Assembly: GCA_947494695.1 (NCBI GenBank)
Contig: CANLWB010000006.1
Location: 1 to 64,000, forward strand
Direction: 5' to 3'
DNA length: 64,000 nucleotides
Source of the DNA: an uncultured Flavobacteriaceae bacterium
GTDB taxonomy: Bacteria > Bacteroidota > Bacteroidia > Flavobacteriales > Flavobacteriaceae
Position 1 is the first letter of the stretch; each line of letters opens with the position of its first letter. This document shows, piece by piece, positions 54,233-64,000 of the stretch. The position numbers and the translations under genes were made by a program. The notes under the pieces are model-generated. The model searched no databases, was not told where the DNA came from, and saw only the letters and a list, made by a program, of their open reading frames with translations.

Positions 54233-57200
54233 ATGAAAAAAACACTCTACATATTGATGCTGTTAGCATCATTTTCCGCCTTATCTCAAAAATTCTCAAC
54301 AGAGCTTCTCAAAAATATACATCCCCGTAACATAGGTCCAGGAGGTATGTCTGGTCGTATTACGGCCATTGATGTGGTACATAAAAACCCCGATATTATG
54401 TATGTTGGAACCGCTTCGGGTGGATTATGGAAATCGACATCTGGTGGTATTAAATGGGACCCTATTTTCGATAACGAAGTCACAGCCTCTATTGGAGCCA
54501 TTGCCATTCAGCAATCCAATCCAAGTGTTATTTGGGCTGGAACAGGAGAAGGTAACCCTAGAAATAGCTTAAACGGTGGTTACGGCATTTACAAATCTTT
54601 AGACGGCGGAAAGAACTGGATGCTTATGGGATTGGAGAAAACGCGTCATATACACCGTGTGGTTATAGACCCTACAAGCCCAAATACCGTATATGTTGCT
54701 GCCATTGGTTCGCCATGGGGTATTCACCCAGAACGTGGTATCTATAAAACAACAGATGGAGGTAAAACCTGGAAAAACATATTATTCGTTAATAATAAAA
54801 CAGGAGCTGCCGATCTTGTTATGGATCCAACAAACCCCAACAAACTAATTGCTGCCATGTGGGAGCATAAGCGTGATCCCTGGTTTTTTAACTCGGGAGG
54901 TGAAGGCTCTGGATTGCACATTACTCATGACGGTGGTGAAACCTGGAAGACATTAACAGATGAAGACGGTCTACCCAAAGGAAACCTGGGACGTATTGGT
55001 GTGGCCATTGCAGCAAATAAACCAAATACAATCTATGCTTTGATTGAGGCTAAGAAAAACGCACTATATAAAAGTGAAGACGGCGGATTTAAATGGAAGA
55101 AAATAAATGATAAAAGTGGTATTGGTAACCGTCCTTTTTATTATTCTGAAATCTATGTAGATCCTCAAAATGAAAACCGTTTGTATAGTGTTTTCACCTA
55201 TGTTAATGTTAGTCAAGATGGCGGTAAAAGTTTTACTGGATTAATGCCTGCCTATGGTGTTCCTAATGGCGTTCATCCCGATCACCATGCCTGGTGGATA
55301 CACCCTGAAAACGGTAATTTCATGATTGATGGAAACGATGGAGGCCTGAACATTTCTAAAGATGGTGGTAAAACATGGCGATTTGTTGGAAATATTCCCG
55401 TGGCGCAGTTTTATCACATTAATGTAGATAATGACATTCCTTACCATGTTTATGGAGGTATGCAGGATAATGGTTCGTGGAAAGGGCCATCTTACGTATG
55501 GCGAGCTCAGGGTATAAGAAATTCGTATTGGCAGGAAATAAGCTTTGGTGATGGTTTCGATGTGGTTCCCGATAAAGAAGATTCTCGTTTTGGTTGGTCT
55601 ATGAGTCAGCAAGGATATGTAAGCAGGTATGATTCTGAAACCGGAAACAATTATCTGGTAAAACCAACACATCCAGATGCTAATGTTAAACTTCGATTTA
55701 ATTGGAATTCGGCAATTAACATAGATCCTTTTGATTCGAACACCCTTTATTTTGGAAGTCAGTTTGTTCACAAATCTACAGACAAAGGACTTACCTGGGA
55801 GGTTATCTCGAACGACTTAACAACCAACGATCCCGAAAAGCAAAAACAAAGCGAAAGTGGCGGATTAACTATGGATGCTACGGGAGCCGAGAATCACTGT
55901 ACGATTTTGGTTATTGAACCATCTCCCTTAGAAAAAGACATGTTTTGGATTGGTACCGACGACGGACGTGTACACGTTACTCAAAATGGTGGACAAAGTT
56001 ATAATGAAGTCACAAAAAACATTAAGGACTTGCCCTCAGGAAGTTGGATTGCCCAAATAAAGGCATCGAACAAAAATAAAGGAGAGGCTCTTTTAATTGC
56101 CAACGACTACAGACGTTTTAACTATACGCCGTATGCTTACAGAACTAAAAATTATGGCAAAACATGGCAACGTATTGTTGATAGTAAGGATGTAAAAAGC
56201 TATACATTGGCTATCGTTGAAGATTTAGAAAACCCCAACCTTATATTTTTAGGAACCGATGACGGATTGTACATCTCCTTAAACGCTGGAAATACATGGA
56301 CCAAATGGAACGAAGGGTTCCCCACAGTTCCGGTAAAAGACCTAATTATTCATCCTCGTGAGCATGACTTAGTTATTGGAACATTTGGTCGTGCAGCATG
56401 GGTTTTAGATGACATTCGTCCCTTACGTGCTATTGCAAAAAACAAGGAGATCCTTGCTAAAAAATTAGAATTATTTAAACCTGCTGATGCCTATTTGGCG
56501 GCCTATCAACAACCTACAGGAAGCCGCTTTGGTGCCGATGCCATGTATTATGGTGAAAACCGCAAAGCGGGTGCACAAATAGCTTACTATGTAACTATCG
56601 ATAAGGATGAGTCGTCTAACGATAAAAAAGAGGATACTGAAGACGAATCTGATAATGATGACATAAAAGAACCTAAGGTTAAATGGGACTCGTTAACCAT
56701 GAAAATTTATGATGGTGACCGTCTAATAAGGACCTTGAAACAAAAGGCACCTAAGGACACCGGAATTCATAAATGGACCTGGGGTATGAACGAAAAAGGC
56801 CCGGACAGAGCATCCAGAAAAATTAGTAAGCGTAAAGGAGAACCTCGTGGCTCCAAAGTAAAACCTGGAACTTATAAAATTGTGCTGGGTTTTGGCGATC
56901 AATTATCAGAGCAAACGATTACGATCAAAAAAGATCCACGTCTGAATACATCCGACAGTGCTATTAATGAGGTTTATCAGACTTCAAAAGAGATCGAAAC
57001 CATGATCCAAACGATGGCCGATGTTGTCAAACAACTAGTAGAAAGTAAAGATGTTGCAAAAAAATATCAAACCAGATTGAAGAAAATAGATAAAGAACAA
57101 TATAAAGACGGTATAAAAGCTTCAAAAGAAATCATCAAGAAAATCGACAACATTATTGATCTATTTTTAGGAAAAGAAGATAAAAGACAAGGTATTACTC

Positions 57201-57439
57201 GTAATCCGGAAGTAAACATTGGTCAGCGTATAGGTACAGCCTATGGCTATGTTAGATCCAGACAAAATGGAATAACAACAACAGAAACCACATTAATTAA
57301 GCATGCTAAAGAAGCTTTAAATAGCGCTATTGAAAAAAACAACACGTTCTTTAATATAGACTGGAAAGCCTATCAAAGCACTATGGAAAAGCTCCAATTA
57401 TCACCATTCAAAACTGTACAATCATTTAAAACTAATTAA
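54233..57439 (+). CDS. Sortilin/VPS10-like BNR repeat exported protein
   Basis: 1068 residues; signal peptide to about SALSQ. The first 730 residues are a beta-propeller with many DGGKTW/KDGGKTWR (BNR/Asp-box) repeats, as in VPS10/sortilin-like proteins of Bacteroidota. The rest (KWTWGMNEKGPDR ... KPGTYKIVLGFGDQLSEQTI) looks like an Ig or FlgD-type domain, then a helical tail. Annotated members are sometimes called glycosyl hydrolases, but no sialidase Arg triad is obvious. The S9 peptidase gene follows two bases after its stop. Confidence 0.85.
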   Translation: MKKTLYILMLLASFSALSQKFSTELLKNIHPRNIGPGGMSGRITAIDVVHKNPDIMYVGTASGGLWKSTSGGIKWDPIFDNEVTASIGAIAIQQSNPSVIWAGTGEGNPRNSLNGGYGIYKSLDGGKNWMLMGLEKTRHIHRVVIDPTSPNTVYVAAIGSPWGIHPERGIYKTTDGGKTWKNILFVNNKTGAADLVMDPTNPNKLIAAMWEHKRDPWFFNSGGEGSGLHITHDGGETWKTLTDEDGLPKGNLGRIGVAIAANKPNTIYALIEAKKNALYKSEDGGFKWKKINDKSGIGNRPFYYSEIYVDPQNENRLYSVFTYVNVSQDGGKSFTGLMPAYGVPNGVHPDHHAWWIHPENGNFMIDGNDGGLNISKDGGKTWRFVGNIPVAQFYHINVDNDIPYHVYGGMQDNGSWKGPSYVWRAQGIRNSYWQEISFGDGFDVVPDKEDSRFGWSMSQQGYVSRYDSETGNNYLVKPTHPDANVKLRFNWNSAINIDPFDSNTLYFGSQFVHKSTDKGLTWEVISNDLTTNDPEKQKQSESGGLTMDATGAENHCTILVIEPSPLEKDMFWIGTDDGRVHVTQNGGQSYNEVTKNIKDLPSGSWIAQIKASNKNKGEALLIANDYRRFNYTPYAYRTKNYGKTWQRIVDSKDVKSYTLAIVEDLENPNLIFLGTDDGLYISLNAGNTWTKWNEGFPTVPVKDLIIHPREHDLVIGTFGRAAWVLDDIRPLRAIAKNKEILAKKLELFKPADAYLAAYQQPTGSRFGADAMYYGENRKAGAQIAYYVTIDKDESSNDKKEDTEDESDNDDIKEPKVKWDSLTMKIYDGDRLIRTLKQKAPKDTGIHKWTWGMNEKGPDRASRKISKRKGEPRGSKVKPGTYKIVLGFGDQLSEQTITIKKDPRLNTSDSAINEVYQTSKEIETMIQTMADVVKQLVESKDVAKKYQTRLKKIDKEQYKDGIKASKEIIKKIDNIIDLFLGKEDKRQGITRNPEVNIGQRIGTAYGYVRSRQNGITTTETTLIKHAKEALNSAIEKNNTFFNIDWKAYQSTMEKLQLSPFKTVQSFKTN

Positions 57440-57441
57440 TT

Positions 57442-59400
57442 ATGAACAAACTAATCTTCTTAGTTTTTCTTGGACTGCTCGTCTCCTGTAAAACAGACAA
57501 GCCATCTAAGGAAGAATCTACTCTTAATTTAAAAGCGTATACAATCAAACAGTTCATGGATAATGAAGCTGTTGGTGGGGGAAGTTTTTCTCCAGATAAA
57601 TCTAAGTTATTGGTCTCTAGTAACAGATCGGGTATTTATAATATGTATACGGTTCCATCGACAGGTGGTGCGTTTACACCAATAACGGTATCTGATTCGT
57701 CATCAATATTTGCGATCTCGTATTTTCCAAACGATGAACGTATGTTATACCGAGCAGATGGTAATGGTGATGAGATTTACCATTTGTACCTTAGAGATAC
57801 CGATGGAACGGTTACTGAGTTAACTCCGGATGAAGGTGCCAGAGCATCCTTTTACGGGTGGTTTCATGATGGAAAGAGTTTTGCTTTCGGTTCTAATAAA
57901 AGAGACAAACGCTATATGGATGTTTACGAAATGAATATCGAAACACTTACGCCAAAACTTATTTATCAGAATAATGAAGGATATGATTTTAATGCAGTGT
58001 CCAGTGATAAAAACCTCCTTGCCCTTAGTAAAACAATAAATACAAACGACAGTGATATTTTCATTTATAATAAAACCGATAGATCATATACCAAAATAAA
58101 TGAAAACCAAAGTAGTAACGCTATTGAGGATTTCTCTTTAGACAGCAAAACACTCTATTATACTACCGACGATGGTTCTGAGTTTTCCTATCTCATGACA
58201 TACGATATTGCCTCTGGTAAAAAGGAAAAGGTTTTGGAAAAGTCCTGGGATATTCGTGGGATCTATTTTACTCATAATGAGAAATACATGGTAAGCTTTA
58301 TTAATGAAGATGGAAAGAATGTGATAGAAATAAAGGACATGGCTTCTGGTGAAAACCTGAAACTCCCGGACTTTGAAAACGGAAGTATTACCAGTGTTGG
58401 TTTTTCGAGAGATGAATCGAGGATGCGTATGTATGTTGGAGGCTCTAACAGTCCTTCAAATCTATTTACATATCATTTAGCGAACAAGGAGCTACATAAA
58501 CTTACCGACGTTCTTAATAAAGACATAGATCCAAAGCACCTGGTAAGTGCAAAAGTAATTCGGTATAAATCTTTTGATGGTGTAGAAATTCCGGCTATTT
58601 ATTATTTACCTCACCAGGCATCTGTTAAAAGTAAAGTTCCTGCATTGGTTTTGGTACATGGTGGCCCTGGTGGACAAAGCAGGCAAAACTTCAGTTCTTT
58701 AACACAATACCTGGTGAATCACGGTTATGCCGTATTGGCTGTAAATAATCGCGGAAGTAGTGGTTATGGCAAAACATTCTTTCAAATGGACGACCTAAAT
58801 CATGGTGAAAAAGACTTACAGGATTGTGTCGAAGGTAAAAACTGGCTGGCCCAACAACCAGAAATCGATGCTACTAAAATTGGTATTATGGGCGGTTCTT
58901 ATGGAGGTTATATGACTATGGCAGCCCTAACATTTACCCCGGAGGAGTTTGCAGTTGGTGTTAACATCTACGGAGTTACTAACTGGTTGCGTACCCTAAA
59001 AAGCATTCCACCATGGTGGGAATCTTTTAAAGATGCACTTTACAAAGAATTAGGGAATCCACATACGACAGATTCTATAAGACTACACAAAATATCACCT
59101 TTATTTCACACAGATAAAGTCACGAAACCCTTAATCGTTCTACAGGGGGCAAAAGACCCCAGAGTATTGCAGGTTGAGTCTGATGAAATTGTTGAAGGCG
59201 TGCGCAAAAATGGTGTTCCTGTAGAATATGTTCTGTTTGAAGATGAGGGGCATGGATTCCTTAAAAAGGAAAACCAGATTGAAGCATACAGTAGCATCCT
59301 TAAGTTTTTAGACAGGTATCTTAAAAAAGAAAATGCGCCGTTAGATGGTGAAACCAGTACAAAGAAAATAGAAGTTGAAGAAACAGAACCCAAGGCTTAG
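57442..59400 (+). CDS. S9 family prolyl oligopeptidase-like lipoprotein
   Basis: 652 residues; signal MNKLIFLVFLGLLVSC (lipobox Cys16). A beta-propeller (about 30-390) precedes an alpha/beta-hydrolase domain: VLVHGGPGGQS oxyanion region, catalytic Ser in GGSYGGYM, Asp in GAKDPRV, His in EGHGF. All triad residues are visible. It would cleave peptides outside the cytoplasm. Two bases separate it from the sortilin-like gene, so they form an operon. A strong terminator follows at 59417. Confidence 0.9.
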   Translation: MNKLIFLVFLGLLVSCKTDKPSKEESTLNLKAYTIKQFMDNEAVGGGSFSPDKSKLLVSSNRSGIYNMYTVPSTGGAFTPITVSDSSSIFAISYFPNDERMLYRADGNGDEIYHLYLRDTDGTVTELTPDEGARASFYGWFHDGKSFAFGSNKRDKRYMDVYEMNIETLTPKLIYQNNEGYDFNAVSSDKNLLALSKTINTNDSDIFIYNKTDRSYTKINENQSSNAIEDFSLDSKTLYYTTDDGSEFSYLMTYDIASGKKEKVLEKSWDIRGIYFTHNEKYMVSFINEDGKNVIEIKDMASGENLKLPDFENGSITSVGFSRDESRMRMYVGGSNSPSNLFTYHLANKELHKLTDVLNKDIDPKHLVSAKVIRYKSFDGVEIPAIYYLPHQASVKSKVPALVLVHGGPGGQSRQNFSSLTQYLVNHGYAVLAVNNRGSSGYGKTFFQMDDLNHGEKDLQDCVEGKNWLAQQPEIDATKIGIMGGSYGGYMTMAALTFTPEEFAVGVNIYGVTNWLRTLKSIPPWWESFKDALYKELGNPHTTDSIRLHKISPLFHTDKVTKPLIVLQGAKDPRVLQVESDEIVEGVRKNGVPVEYVLFEDEGHGFLKKENQIEAYSSILKFLDRYLKKENAPLDGETSTKKIEVEETEPKA

Positions 59401-59416
59401 GTAAATAACAAAAATG

Positions 59417-59456
59417 AAAAGAGGCTAACTAAAAACAGAGCAGTTAGCCTCTTTTT
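59417..59456 (+). terminator. Rho-independent terminator of the S9 peptidase operon
   Basis: Arms AAAAGAGGCTAACT and AGTTAGCCTCTTTT around an 11-base loop, then more T. Confidence 0.92.
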
Positions 59457-59577
59457 ATTAAGCTAATGAGATAAGACGCTTAAAATAATTTCTAATGTCT
59501 CAAGATATAATTTTCATATCCCTATAAACGAAGAGCGGCCCTAAAACCTTCCAGAATTGTTATTGTTATTTTGAGTA

Positions 59578-59604
59578 CCTGCCTACTAAGATGGACAGGC
59601 GGGC
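59578..59604. repeat. GC-rich palindromic repeat related to the one inside purL
   Basis: CCTGCC and GGCGGG arms with GGACAGGC in common with the purL insertion at 26414. Confidence 0.5.
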
Positions 59605-59792
59605 ATTCTCAACGAACCACACTCAATAAAACATAATCGTCTTGTCATCCAGAGCGAGGCAGAAGTGAAGGGTCTCAAACGATTTCTATTATAGATGATT
59701 CATGAGTTGCCTAATTATAATAAACACAGACCATCCTATTAATTAAAAAAGTCTACCTAAACACCTCTTTTTTACAACGTTATAAATGTATG

Positions 59793-60470
59793 TTATTCAA
59801 TCCGTTTTAACCCATTGAGGTTTTCGACTTTGATTTGTTTTCCAATAGTAGATATAAGTCCATCTTTTTTAAACTGAGATAGAACTCTAATTGCCGACTC
59901 CGTAGCCGTTCCCACAATATTAGCAAAATCTTCACGAGATAATAGCACGCTTAAAGTCCCATCTGGATTCACTCCAAAATTATCGTGTATATAAATCAAG
60001 GCCTCTGCTAAACGTTGTTTTACAGACTTCTGTGCCATATTTACAATAATATCGTCCGCTTCCTTTAAGTCATGAGCCATATCCTGTAACACATCAAACG
60101 AAAACTTAGGATTCTTTTGAAGGTCGGCAATGATTTCACTTTTAGGAATAAAACAAACTTCCATATCATTTAAAGCAGTTGCCTGTAAATTTGAGCTTTC
60201 CTCACTTACTAGAGAACGTTGTCCCAATAACTGGCCTTTAACAACCATTTTCACAATTTGATCCTTACCATTTTCACTTAACTTGGAAAGTTTACATATC
60301 CCGTCCTTAACACAATACACGCCATTTAGCGTTTCACCTTCCTCAAAAATGACTGTTCCTTTTTTTATGGTATAAGAAGTTTTACAATTCGAAATTCGCA
60401 CTAACTCATCTTTTGTCAAAGATTTAAGTGAATTAAATTGTTTGATAATACACTGTTCGCACTTTCCCAT
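59793..60470 (-). CDS. Fnr-type transcriptional regulator
   Basis: A 225-residue Crp/Fnr regulator. The N-terminus has Cys4, Cys7 (KCEQC) and Cys29, with Cys52 and Cys58 later, which could hold an oxygen-sensing iron-sulfur cluster. Beta-roll KGTVIFEEGETLNGVYCVKDG. The HTH is SREDFANIVGTATESAIRVL; it keeps the Glu and Arg that read the TGA half-site in E. coli Fnr but has Ile where Fnr has Ser. It is divergent from ccoI, and candidate sites lie before ccoI, ccoS and pflB. Confidence 0.88.
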   Translation of the reverse strand: MGKCEQCIIKQFNSLKSLTKDELVRISNCKTSYTIKKGTVIFEEGETLNGVYCVKDGICKLSKLSENGKDQIVKMVVKGQLLGQRSLVSEESSNLQATALNDMEVCFIPKSEIIADLQKNPKFSFDVLQDMAHDLKEADDIIVNMAQKSVKQRLAEALIYIHDNFGVNPDGTLSVLLSREDFANIVGTATESAIRVLSQFKKDGLISTIGKQIKVENLNGLKRIE

Positions 60471-60507
60471 AGTTACTAATTAGTCTGCATGTAAAAATAA
60501 ACAAAAC

Positions 60508-60521
60508 ATGACAATTATCAT
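60508..60521. promoter_or_regulatory. Candidate Fnr-type operator of ccoI
   Basis: ATGACAATTATCAT: ATGA and TCAT arms, i.e. TGA-N6-TCA. Its centre (60514.5) is 29.5 bases before the -7-like box at 60544. Confidence 0.65.
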
Positions 60522-60543
60522 ATTAAAAAAACCATTAACTTTT

Positions 60544-60551
60544 AACCTTTG
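60544..60551 (+). promoter_or_regulatory. -7-like element AACCTTTG of ccoI
   Basis: One mismatch (first base) to TAnnTTTG. The spacing to the upstream palindrome equals that at ccoS and pflB. Confidence 0.55.
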
Positions 60552-60575
60552 CATGAGGTATAATTGAGCAAAATA

Positions 60576-62951
60576 ATGAGCAATAACACATGCTTTCATT
60601 GTGGGTTAGACGCTACATCCAATACAATTCTATTTGAAGATAAATCGTTTTGTTGTCATGGCTGTAAGACCGTATATGAGATTTTTTCAACAAACGATCT
60701 AACGTGCTACTACGATTTACAGGAAGCCCCTGGAGCAACCCCAAAAGATATTGAGGGGAAATATAACGTTTTGGAAAACGATAAAATTGTTGAGCAATTA
60801 TTAGAGTTTAACGACGGTAATACTCAAATTATCACCCTGTATATTCCACATATTCACTGCAGTTCCTGTATCTGGATTCTAGAAAACTTAAATAAACTAA
60901 ACCCATCGATACATTCGTCCATCGTTAATTTTGGAAAAAAGGATGTACGGATTACATATGCTAGTGAAGCATATGCCTTAAAAGATTTGGTGGTTTTATT
61001 AAGTAGCATAGGTTACGAGCCTTTTATAAGCTTAGAAGACTATAGTGTTGGCAAAAAACACATAGACCGCTCTTTAATCTACAAATTAGGGGTAGCCGGT
61101 TTTGCTTTTGGAAATGTCATGTTCTTATCCTTCCCTGAGTACTTCCAGGTAGACGGATTCTGGATTGAAAAATATAAACACCTATTCAGATGGCTTATGT
61201 TTTCCTTTTCACTCCCTGTGGTATTTTATTCTGCTCAAGATTACTTTGTTTCAGCTTTTAAAGGCCTTCGATCAAAGATTTTAAACATCGATGTGCCCAT
61301 TGCTTTAGGCGTTTTGGTATTATTTTTAAGAAGCTCATATGAAATTGTTTTTGATATGGGTACAGGTTTTTTCGATAGCCTTACCGGGCTCATTTTCTTT
61401 CTGCTATTGGGGAAGTTTTTTCAAAAGAAGACCTATACCTTTTTATCATTCGAGCGCGATTATAAATCCTACTTCCCTATTGGAATTACAAAGATTAACA
61501 CCAACGGAACCGAAGCGCCTATACAAGTGTACGATATTAAAAAAGGGGACCGATTGCTTATTAGAAACGAGGAACTTATTCCTGTAGATTGTATTCTAAT
61601 AAAAGGGACCGCCCGAATAGATTATAGTTTCGTAACGGGAGAATCTAAAACAGTATCGAAACAATCTGGCGATAAATTATTTGCTGGTGGAAAACAGTTA
61701 AATGGAAGTATTGAGGTTGATGTACTAAAATCGGTAGAACAAAGTTATTTAACCCAACTTTGGAGTAACGATGTTTTTAAAAAAGACAAAGAACGATCCT
61801 TTACCAATATCACCAACCGAATTAGCAAACGTTTTACCATAACTATTTTACTAATCGCATGTATAGCCACCTCGTTTTGGCTGTTAACCGATTCGAGCAA
61901 GGCCCTCAACGTATTCACTTCAGTATTAATTATAGCCTGTCCCTGTGCTATAGCCTTATCGGCACCTTTTACGTTTGGAAACATATTGCGTATCCTTGGA
62001 AAGAAAAAGTTCTACTTAAAGAATGCCAGTGTTATTGAGCAACTTGCTAAAATAAATACTATAATATTTGATAAAACCGGTACGATAACAACCAATAAAG
62101 CGTCTTCCATAAATTATGAAGGCCATGAACTATCCCTAGAAGAAGAGGTTTTGTTAACGAGTACTTTACGAGGATCTAATCATCCTTTAAGCCGCTCGCT
62201 TTATAAGCTTTTAAATAATCACGATATTTTAACACCAGATGCCTACGAGGAGCATCTCGGAAAGGGCATCGAAGCCCGTTATAAAAACAAAAATATAAAG
62301 GTAGGTTCAGCACCTTTTGTTGGACACTCCAGCCATGGAAATACATTAACAACAACGGTTCATGTAAGTACCAATGATAAATACAAAGGTAAGTTTACCT
62401 TTTACAATGCTTATAGAAAGGGCGTTTCTCAACTATTTAACACCCTTAAAAAAGAATACGATTTGGTTATTCTCTCTGGTGATAATGCTGGTGAAAAAGA
62501 TAATTTAAGAAAACTTCTTCCCACCAAAACCAAACTGCTTTTTAATCAAAAACCGGAAGATAAACTAGACTATATAAAATATCACCAGAATGAAGGTGCC
62601 AGTGTCGCTATGATTGGTGATGGGCTAAACGATGCCGGGGCCTTGGCCCAAAGTCAAGTAGGCATCGCCATTTCAGAAAACGTTAATGTGTTTTCCCCGG
62701 CCTGTGATGCTATTTTAGATGCCTCAAAATTAAACCAGTTATCCAGCTATATTAAAATAGCTAAATCTGCTATAACCATTATTAAATGGAGCTTTGTCCT
62801 CTCATTTATATATAACATTATCGGACTTTACTTTGCGGTCACCGGGCAACTGGCACCAGTGATAGCAGCTATATTAATGCCCCTTAGCTCCATAAGTATT
62901 GTTGCTTTTACAACCTTAACCACGAACATTTTGGGAAGGAAACTAAATTAA
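60576..62951 (+). CDS. ccoI: Copper-type P1B ATPase of cbb3 oxidase maturation (CcoI)
   Basis: 791 residues from ATG 60576; the frame extends to a TTG at 60564, which is less likely. The N-terminal metal-binding region has CFHCG and FCCHGCKTVYEIF. The HMA domain has CSSCIW. Six or more membrane segments; CPC in IACPCAIALSAP; phosphorylation motif DKTGTITT; GDGLNDAGAL; HP in GSNHPLSR. CcoI/FixI supplies copper for the CcoN subunit of cbb3 oxidase. First gene of the cluster. Confidence 0.93.
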   Translation: MSNNTCFHCGLDATSNTILFEDKSFCCHGCKTVYEIFSTNDLTCYYDLQEAPGATPKDIEGKYNVLENDKIVEQLLEFNDGNTQIITLYIPHIHCSSCIWILENLNKLNPSIHSSIVNFGKKDVRITYASEAYALKDLVVLLSSIGYEPFISLEDYSVGKKHIDRSLIYKLGVAGFAFGNVMFLSFPEYFQVDGFWIEKYKHLFRWLMFSFSLPVVFYSAQDYFVSAFKGLRSKILNIDVPIALGVLVLFLRSSYEIVFDMGTGFFDSLTGLIFFLLLGKFFQKKTYTFLSFERDYKSYFPIGITKINTNGTEAPIQVYDIKKGDRLLIRNEELIPVDCILIKGTARIDYSFVTGESKTVSKQSGDKLFAGGKQLNGSIEVDVLKSVEQSYLTQLWSNDVFKKDKERSFTNITNRISKRFTITILLIACIATSFWLLTDSSKALNVFTSVLIIACPCAIALSAPFTFGNILRILGKKKFYLKNASVIEQLAKINTIIFDKTGTITTNKASSINYEGHELSLEEEVLLTSTLRGSNHPLSRSLYKLLNNHDILTPDAYEEHLGKGIEARYKNKNIKVGSAPFVGHSSHGNTLTTTVHVSTNDKYKGKFTFYNAYRKGVSQLFNTLKKEYDLVILSGDNAGEKDNLRKLLPTKTKLLFNQKPEDKLDYIKYHQNEGASVAMIGDGLNDAGALAQSQVGIAISENVNVFSPACDAILDASKLNQLSSYIKIAKSAITIIKWSFVLSFIYNIIGLYFAVTGQLAPVIAAILMPLSSISIVAFTTLTTNILGRKLN

Positions 62952-62961
62952 TAAGTAGAAC

Positions 62962-62975
62962 ATGACAAAAGTCAT
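62962..62975. promoter_or_regulatory. Candidate Fnr-type operator of ccoS-ccoN
   Basis: ATGAC and GTCAT arms around AAAA, a perfect palindrome of the TGA-N6-TCA type. Its centre (62968.5) is 29.5 bases before the -7 box at 62998, near -43 from the expected start. Confidence 0.75.
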
Positions 62976-62997
62976 TTTTTGACAACAGACATGGCTG

Positions 62998-63005
62998 TAA
63001 TTTTG
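62998..63005 (+). promoter_or_regulatory. -7 element TAATTTTG of ccoS-ccoN
   Basis: Exact TAnnTTTG, with a TTG at 62979-62981 as -33 after a 16-base spacer. Confidence 0.7.
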
Positions 63006-63025
63006 AACCATAACTTCAAGTAGGT

Positions 63026-63211
63026 ATGAGTGTTATATATATTTTATTAGCTATAAGTATTCTTGTAGCTGTCTGCTTTTTCATAGCCTTTATCATAGCT
63101 GTAAAAAAAGGACAGTACGATGACAGTTATACGCCTTCTGTGAGAATACTATTTGAAGACGAACTTGTTAAAGAAAATTCCAAAAAAACGGTACTAACCA
63201 AAAAAGATTAA
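63026..63211 (+). CDS. ccoS: Cbb3-type cytochrome oxidase assembly protein CcoS
   Basis: 61 residues with one membrane segment (IYILLAISILVAVCFFIAFI) followed by KKGQYDD, the CcoS signature. Needed for insertion of cofactors into cbb3 oxidase in other bacteria. It lies between ccoI and ccoN, 12 bases before ccoN. Confidence 0.93.
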   Translation: MSVIYILLAISILVAVCFFIAFIIAVKKGQYDDSYTPSVRILFEDELVKENSKKTVLTKKD

Positions 63212-63223
63212 TAATTAGAAATT

Positions 63224-64000
63224 ATGGAAATGCAGCAATTTCATTACGATAATAAAATCGTTAAAAACTTCTTATATGCTACTATGCTTTGGGGTGTTGT
63301 GGGAATGTTGGTAGGCTTGCTACTGGCATTTATGTTTTTATTCCCCAACCTAACCGATGGTATTTCGTGGTTAAGTTTTGGTAGGTTAAGACCTTTACAT
63401 ACCAATGCCGTTATTTTTGCCTTTGTTGGTAATGCTATTTTTGCAGGAGTCTATTACTCCACACAGCGTTTGCTCAAGGCTCGAATGTTTAATGACACCT
63501 TGAGTAAAATTAACTTCTGGGGCTGGCAACTTATCATCGTAGGAGCTGCAATTACGTTACCTTTAGGGTATACAACATCCAAAGAATATGCAGAACTGGA
63601 ATGGCCCTTCGATATTGCTATAGCCTTAATTTGGGTCGTTTTTGGATGGAACCTCATTGGAACCATTTTTAAAAGAAGACAACGCCATTTATATGTAGCC
63701 ATCTGGTTTTACATTGCAACATTCGTTACCGTTGCTGTACTTCATATATTTAATAGTTTAGAATTACCGGTTAGTGCTCTAAAGAGTTACTCGGTATATG
63801 CCGGGGTTCAAGATGCTCTGGTACAATGGTGGTACGGACATAATGCCGTGGCCTTCTTTTTAACCACGCCATTTTTAGGGTTAATGTATTACTTCGTGCC
63901 AAAAGCGGCCAACCGCCCTGTGTACTCTTACAGGTTATCTATTGTTCACTTCTGGTCGCTAATCTTTATTTACATCTGGGCTGGCCCACATCACTTATTG
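63224..64000 (+). CDS. ccoN: Cbb3-type cytochrome oxidase subunit I, 5' part (runs off the window)
   Basis: 259 codons are visible from ATG 63224 to the window end. Low-spin heme His in [12 protein letters not shown]; polytopic segments; [19 protein letters not shown] and [11 protein letters not shown] are typical of CcoN. The gene continues beyond the window, so length and a possible fusion to ccoO cannot be seen. Confidence 0.95.
   Translation, partial: MEMQQFHYDNKIVKNFLYATMLWGVVGMLVGLLLAFMFLFPNLTDGISWLSFGRLRPLHTNAVIFAFVGNAIFAGVYYSTQRLLKARMFNDTLSKINFWGWQLIIVGAAITLPLGYTTSKEYAELEWPFDIAIALIWVVFGWNLIGTIFKRRQRHLYVAIWFYIATFVTVAVLHIFNSLELPVSALKSYSVYAGVQDALVQWWYGHNAVAFFLTTPFLGLMYYFVPKAANRPVYSYRLSIVHFWSLIFIYIWAGPHHLL

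Larger units (their letters stand above)
59401..59792. other. Intergenic region with terminator and repeat mosaic
   Basis: No gene. It holds the terminator at 59417-59456 and then a repeat mosaic (59531-59690) that includes CTAAAACCTTCCAGAATTGT, similar to 49681-49697, and a GGACAGGC palindrome. Confidence 0.55.

Noticed and set aside
63454-63702. 82-codon minus ORF
   Set aside because: Antisense shadow inside ccoN.

Overview
The window reads as chromosome of an aerobic to facultatively anaerobic member of the Flavobacteriaceae (Bacteroidota). Supporting signs are the high A+T content, TAnnTTTG-type -7 promoter elements, many lipoproteins, a type IX secretion (T9SS) C-terminal sorting domain, an extended Bacteroidota-type TssD (Hcp) protein, an OstA-like protein, DUF349 and DUF6934 proteins, and a ccoI-ccoS-ccoN cluster. 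No rRNA, tRNA or CRISPR array was recognised. Species cannot be named from the sequence.

Layout. 1-4243: three tandem minus-strand BspA/DUF285 repeat lipoproteins with duplicated intergenic blocks; the leftmost is broken against a foreign fragment at the window edge. 4689-14267: plus-strand housekeeping and envelope genes (OstA-like, class III aminotransferase, TPR, two overlapping DUF368/PopT-like transporters, aroE, DUF349). 14504-19166: accessory island with a TssD-metzincin type VI secretion effector split by an in-frame TAG, followed by four tandem mosaic lipoprotein genes that are probably immunity genes. 19197-26117: mixed small-metabolism genes (FAD monooxygenase, DUF3995, MepB, phosphotriesterase-like, fructosamine-kinase-like, DUF6934 plus a small ORF, nudK/DUF4406, a Crp-type regulator). 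26365-30105: purL. 34505-30185 (minus): pflB-pflA-OFA transporter operon. 34936-43688: fadD, then marR-fadN-fadA-fadE, with two four-helix-bundle genes inserted between the fad genes. 44033-59400: secreted or exported peptidases, GH8 glycosidase, MoxR-like ATPase with a VWA partner, a sortilin-like protein and an S9 peptidase. 59793-64000: Fnr-type regulator and the start of the cbb3 oxidase cluster, ending inside ccoN.

Two points stand out. First, 14504-19166 looks like an interbacterial toxin locus: a delivery domain fused to a zinc protease, and four diversified periplasmic lipoproteins with a PepSY-like C-terminus. The effector carries a nonsense codon while the four candidate immunity genes are intact. 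Second, pflB, ccoI and ccoS each have a TGAC-N5-TCA palindrome whose centre lies exactly 29.5 bases from the first base of a TAnnTTTG-like -7 box. This implies one Fnr-type activator, probably the gene at 59793-60470, driving both fermentation and high-affinity respiration.
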